Of a DNA stretch of 41,778 bases, positions 39,154-41,778 are shown in pieces. Every line of letters begins with the position of its first letter. Position 1 is the stretch's first letter. The stretch lies in the NCBI RefSeq assembly GCF_001017125.1, contig NZ_JXOJ01000003.1, positions 145,121 to 186,898 of the forward strand. The letters are read 5' to 3'. The notes beneath the pieces are model-generated. The model ran no database searches, had not been told where the DNA came from, and saw only the letters and a list, made by a program, of their open reading frames with translations. This stretch comes from Methanoculleus sediminis. Lineage in GTDB: Archaea; Halobacteriota; Methanomicrobia; Methanomicrobiales; Methanoculleaceae. The translations under genes were made by a program, and so were the position numbers.

Positions 39154-41400
39154 TCACGGGGAGAAGAGATCGTCTGCTCCCTTCCCCTGCACCTGCGATT
39201 TCCAGGCCGGCAATTGTCGGGATTTCGCCGTTGCCGGGTAGCGGGCATATGCCGCTCCCGCGCCCTTCAGGAGCGACGGGTAGTACCGGGCGACGTATTC
39301 CTTCACCATCCGGCGGGACGAGAACCGGGGGCCGTTGCTCTTGATCGACTCCTTCATCATCTTCACCCAGCCGTGAGGGATATCGTCGATGGAGCGATCG
39401 TAGTAGAGCGGGACGACCTCGTTCTCCAGGAGGCCGTAGATCGCCGCGGCGTCGATGCCGTCCCTCGCCTCGCAGTCGGCCGCCGTTTCCCCGAACGCCC
39501 AGCCGTTTCTGCCGTTGTAGCCCTCGATCCACCAGCCGTCCAGGATGGAGAGGTTCAGCACCCCGTTGAGCGATGCTTTCATCCCGCTCGTGCCGCTCGC
39601 CTCCATCGGGGGCAGGGGGTTGTTCAACCAGATGTCGACGCCGTGCACCAGGTACTGGGCCACCTGATCGTTGTAGTCCTCGATGAACGCGACCCGTCCG
39701 CCAAATCCCGGGTCCTGCGTGTAGCGGTAGATCTGCTGGAGCACCTGCTTTCCTTCGTTATCGGACGGGTGGGCCTTGCCGGCGAAGATGATCTGGACGG
39801 GCTGCCAGGGGTTGTTTAAGATGCGTTTCAGCCGCTCCAGGTCCTCGAAGATGAGATATGCACGCTTGTAGGTCGAGAACCGCCGGGCAAACCCGATCGT
39901 CAGGACGGAGGGGTTGAGGAACGCGCCTTCGACCGCGGAGCTCGACGCCCCTCCGGTTCGCGTCGTCCACCGGAGCCGCTCGCGTTCCCGGAGCCGGTTG
40001 ATAAGTTTCGCCTTCAGCCAGAGATGCAGTTGCCAGAGTTCGGCGTCCGGGATCTCGTCGACGAGTTCCCATACCACCGGGTCGTCGTGCTCCGAGAGCC
40101 AGTCAGGCGAGGTCGGGCCGATATGCCGGTCGTAGAGCGCCTTCATCCGGGTGTTCAGCCAGGTCGGCACGTGGACGCCGTTCGTGACGTAGTCGATGGG
40201 CACCGTCGCTTCCGCGGGCCCGGGCCAGAGGCATTTCCACATATCGCAGGCGACGGCCCCGTTTGCACGCGAGACCCCGTTGTGATGCGCCGACGCGCGC
40301 AGGGCGAACGCGGTCATGTTGAACCCCGAGGCGGGGCTCTCCGGGTGAACCCCGAGCTGCAGGAACCGGATCCGGTCGATGCCGAGCGCCGCGTAGTAGG
40401 GTGCGAAGTAGCGGTCGATGAGGTCGACGGAGAAGACGTCGTGCCCTGCAGGAACGGGCGTATGCGTGGTGAAGACGGAGGTTGCCCGCACCTCCTCGAG
40501 CGCTTCCTCGAACTCCATCCCCCGCTCGACCCGCTCGCGGATCCGCTCGAGCAGCGCGAACGCCGGGTGGCCTTCGTTCAGGTGCACCGCCGCGTACTCG
40601 ATGCCGAGGGCGTGGAGCACCTTCCTCCCGCCGATGCCGAGGACAATCTCCTGCCGGAGCCGCTGCTCCCGGTCGCCGGCATAGAGCCGGGACGATATCC
40701 CCCGGTTCTCGGGGTCGTTGCAGGGGATATCCGTATCCAGGAGATAGAGCGGGATCCTGCCGACCTGCACTTTCCGGACGGCGACGTAGATGGGCGGGTC
40801 GATGTGCGGGACCCGGACCACGAGGTCTTCGCCGTCGGCATCGAGCACCGGGGTGACGGGCGCCGCATCGCGGTCGAGGGGTTCGGTGACGTCCTCCTGC
40901 CAGCCGTCGTGGTCGATCTGCTGGTGCAGGTAACCCTGCGAGTAGAGGAACCCGACGGCGACCATCGGGAGGCCGAGGTCGCTTGCTTCTTTCAGGTGGT
41001 CTCCGGCGAGGAACCCGAGCCCCCCCGCATAGATGGGGAGCGAGTGGTGAAGCCCGTACTCCGCCGAGAAGTAGGCGACCGTCAATGGAGGCCGGTCGGC
41101 GTACTCCTCGGAGAACCAGGTTCCGGCGGCGCTCATGTACTTCCTGAACCGGTGCATGACGATGTCGTAGCGGTGGCAGTAGGCGGGATCCGCCGCCGCC
41201 CGGTTCAGGAACTCGACCGGGATCTCGCGCAGCATCCTGACCGGGTTATGGACGCTTGCTTTCCAGGCCTGGTGGTTCAGTTGCTTGAAGAGTATCCGGG
41301 CTTCCGCGTTCCAGCTCCACCAGAGGTTGTATGCGAGGTCGACGAGCCCGGAGATCCGCTCCGGGACGTGATCGAATTGATTGGGTATGGAATGTTCCAT
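39154..41400 (-). CDS. glgP: Alpha-glucan (glycogen) phosphorylase
   Basis: A 748-residue GT35 phosphorylase that releases glucose-1-phosphate from glycogen or maltodextrin. It starts with the DUF3417 region (FDHVPERISGLVDLAYNLWWSWNAEA). IYAGGLGFLAGDHLKEASDLGLP, HLNEGHPAFALLERI, YVTNGVHVPTW and the PLP-binding block EASGTSGMKASLNG near residue 610 follow. The start is ATG 41400 with AGGA; the longer frame to 41469 is unlikely. A TATA-rich promoter lies directly upstream. It is probably used for glycogen mobilisation under energy limitation. Confidence 0.95.
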   Translation of the reverse strand: MEHSIPNQFDHVPERISGLVDLAYNLWWSWNAEARILFKQLNHQAWKASVHNPVRMLREIPVEFLNRAAADPAYCHRYDIVMHRFRKYMSAAGTWFSEEYADRPPLTVAYFSAEYGLHHSLPIYAGGLGFLAGDHLKEASDLGLPMVAVGFLYSQGYLHQQIDHDGWQEDVTEPLDRDAAPVTPVLDADGEDLVVRVPHIDPPIYVAVRKVQVGRIPLYLLDTDIPCNDPENRGISSRLYAGDREQRLRQEIVLGIGGRKVLHALGIEYAAVHLNEGHPAFALLERIRERVERGMEFEEALEEVRATSVFTTHTPVPAGHDVFSVDLIDRYFAPYYAALGIDRIRFLQLGVHPESPASGFNMTAFALRASAHHNGVSRANGAVACDMWKCLWPGPAEATVPIDYVTNGVHVPTWLNTRMKALYDRHIGPTSPDWLSEHDDPVVWELVDEIPDAELWQLHLWLKAKLINRLRERERLRWTTRTGGASSSAVEGAFLNPSVLTIGFARRFSTYKRAYLIFEDLERLKRILNNPWQPVQIIFAGKAHPSDNEGKQVLQQIYRYTQDPGFGGRVAFIEDYNDQVAQYLVHGVDIWLNNPLPPMEASGTSGMKASLNGVLNLSILDGWWIEGYNGRNGWAFGETAADCEARDGIDAAAIYGLLENEVVPLYYDRSIDDIPHGWVKMMKESIKSNGPRFSSRRMVKEYVARYYPSLLKGAGAAYARYPATAKSRQLPAWKSQVQGKGADDLFSP

Positions 41401-41439
41401 GAATCCTGTCCCCCGATTGATGATGTACTGTCCCTGTTT

Positions 41440-41455
41440 ATTATTATATATGTTT
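41440..41455 (-). promoter_or_regulatory. TATA region of glgP
   Basis: The minus strand carries CATATATAATAATAA about 45 bases before the glgP ATG. It is the most AT-rich point of the region and fits an archaeal TATA box with a leader of about 20 bases. Confidence 0.5.
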
Positions 41456-41758
41456 GCATATTTTCGCAAAACATTGGGGAAATAAAAAATAAAAGTTAAT
41501 ATGGTGCTTATTGAGAGGCGTCAGGGTCTTGGGCGGGTGCCCCCGGTAAATGGTGTGGCGGGCGTCTGCGGGATGGATGAAGGGAAGGGTAGAGAAGGAG
41601 GGGGCGGGGGTGCAAGGTGCTCGGTTACTTCCTGTTGTGATTCCTGTCATGGAGTGAGTGGGGGACAGGGAGAGAGAGTGGGGCTTCAACTTCTGCAGGT
41701 CGCTTCGCTCGGGGTAGAGACTGGAGGAACGGCTGGAGATGCAACAAACCCAGTACAG
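41456..41758. other. Gene-free right flank
   Basis: I see no convincing gene; an 81-codon minus frame here is low-complexity. It contains CGCTTCGCTCGGGGTAGAG and purine-rich runs, and leads into the repeat copy at the window edge. Confidence 0.35.
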
Positions 41759-41778
41759 TGGACCGTGGGAGTATCGCC
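41759..41778. repeat. Second copy of the palindromic repeat (partial)
   Basis: The last 20 bases, TGGACCGTGGGAGTATCGCC, equal the left edge of the element at 30799-30818. The copy is cut by the end of the window. Confidence 0.6.

Noticed and set aside
41444-41689. 81-codon minus frame upstream of glgP
   Set aside because: Low-complexity sequence overlapping the glgP promoter; no ribosome site or motif.

Overview
The window looks like chromosomal DNA of a methanogenic archaeon, most likely Methanomicrobiales and probably Methanoculleus or a close relative. This is inferred from gene content, not from a database match. The evidence is high-GC coding DNA with AT-rich TATA-type promoters, and archaeal information-processing genes: TBP, aIF-1A, MCM, RFC small subunits, an RPA-associated protein and NMD3. 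The archaeal-only CoA route (pantoate kinase and phosphopantothenate synthetase), an MptD-type dihydroneopterin aldolase for tetrahydromethanopterin and a TYW2/Taw2-type wybutosine enzyme are also present. No rRNA or CRISPR array was seen. There is one tRNA, Leu(CAG).

Layout. 1-2.2 kb is a decayed accessory patch: a short tandem repeat, a HepT 3' remnant, a frameshifted DUF1016/YhcG-like nuclease, and a MntA-HepT pair broken by a nonsense codon. 2.3-6.5 kb holds a double zinc-ribbon protein, an Lrp/AsnC regulator operon, ThiD, and a divergent PurM/SelD-like protein. 6.8-7.4 kb is an intact MntA-HepT toxin-antitoxin pair. 7.5-9.4 kb holds a secreted serpin and a membrane-anchored ArsR-like regulator.

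9.6-17.35 kb is a tightly packed minus-strand run of ten genes, most of them overlapping or a few bases apart: mptD, a TatD-like hydrolase, DUF424, NMD3, Taw2, coaBC, pantoate kinase, phosphopantothenate synthetase, a divergent RFC small subunit and a methyltransferase. It joins cofactor synthesis, tRNA and ribosome maturation and the replication clamp loader. 17.6-20.7 kb is accessory: a HicB-like protein, a membrane protein with an in-frame TGA, a lipoprotein, and a second nucleotidyltransferase-HEPN pair with a promoter carrying direct repeats.

20.8-30.6 kb is a DNA-metabolism block. RfcS and an intein-containing MCM lie on the minus strand. A solo TnpB with a probable guide RNA end follows. 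On the plus strand an RPA-associated protein, a metallophosphoesterase and an Lhr-type helicase form an operon preceded by a 42-bp palindrome. 31-41.4 kb holds TBP divergent from an acyl-CoA synthetase, tRNA-Leu, a TrmO-like protein, DUF2795 and RRM proteins, aIF-1A (apparently starting at CTG), DUF2121, a HAMP/roadblock pair, a KGG-like repeat protein and an alpha-glucan phosphorylase. A GC-rich palindromic repeat at 30.8 kb begins again at the right edge.

The main points to check are the four generations of nucleotidyltransferase-HEPN modules, the CTG start of aIF-1A, the RFC paralogue with a swapped Walker B, the palindrome before the RPA-associated gene, and the in-frame TGA at 18177-18179.
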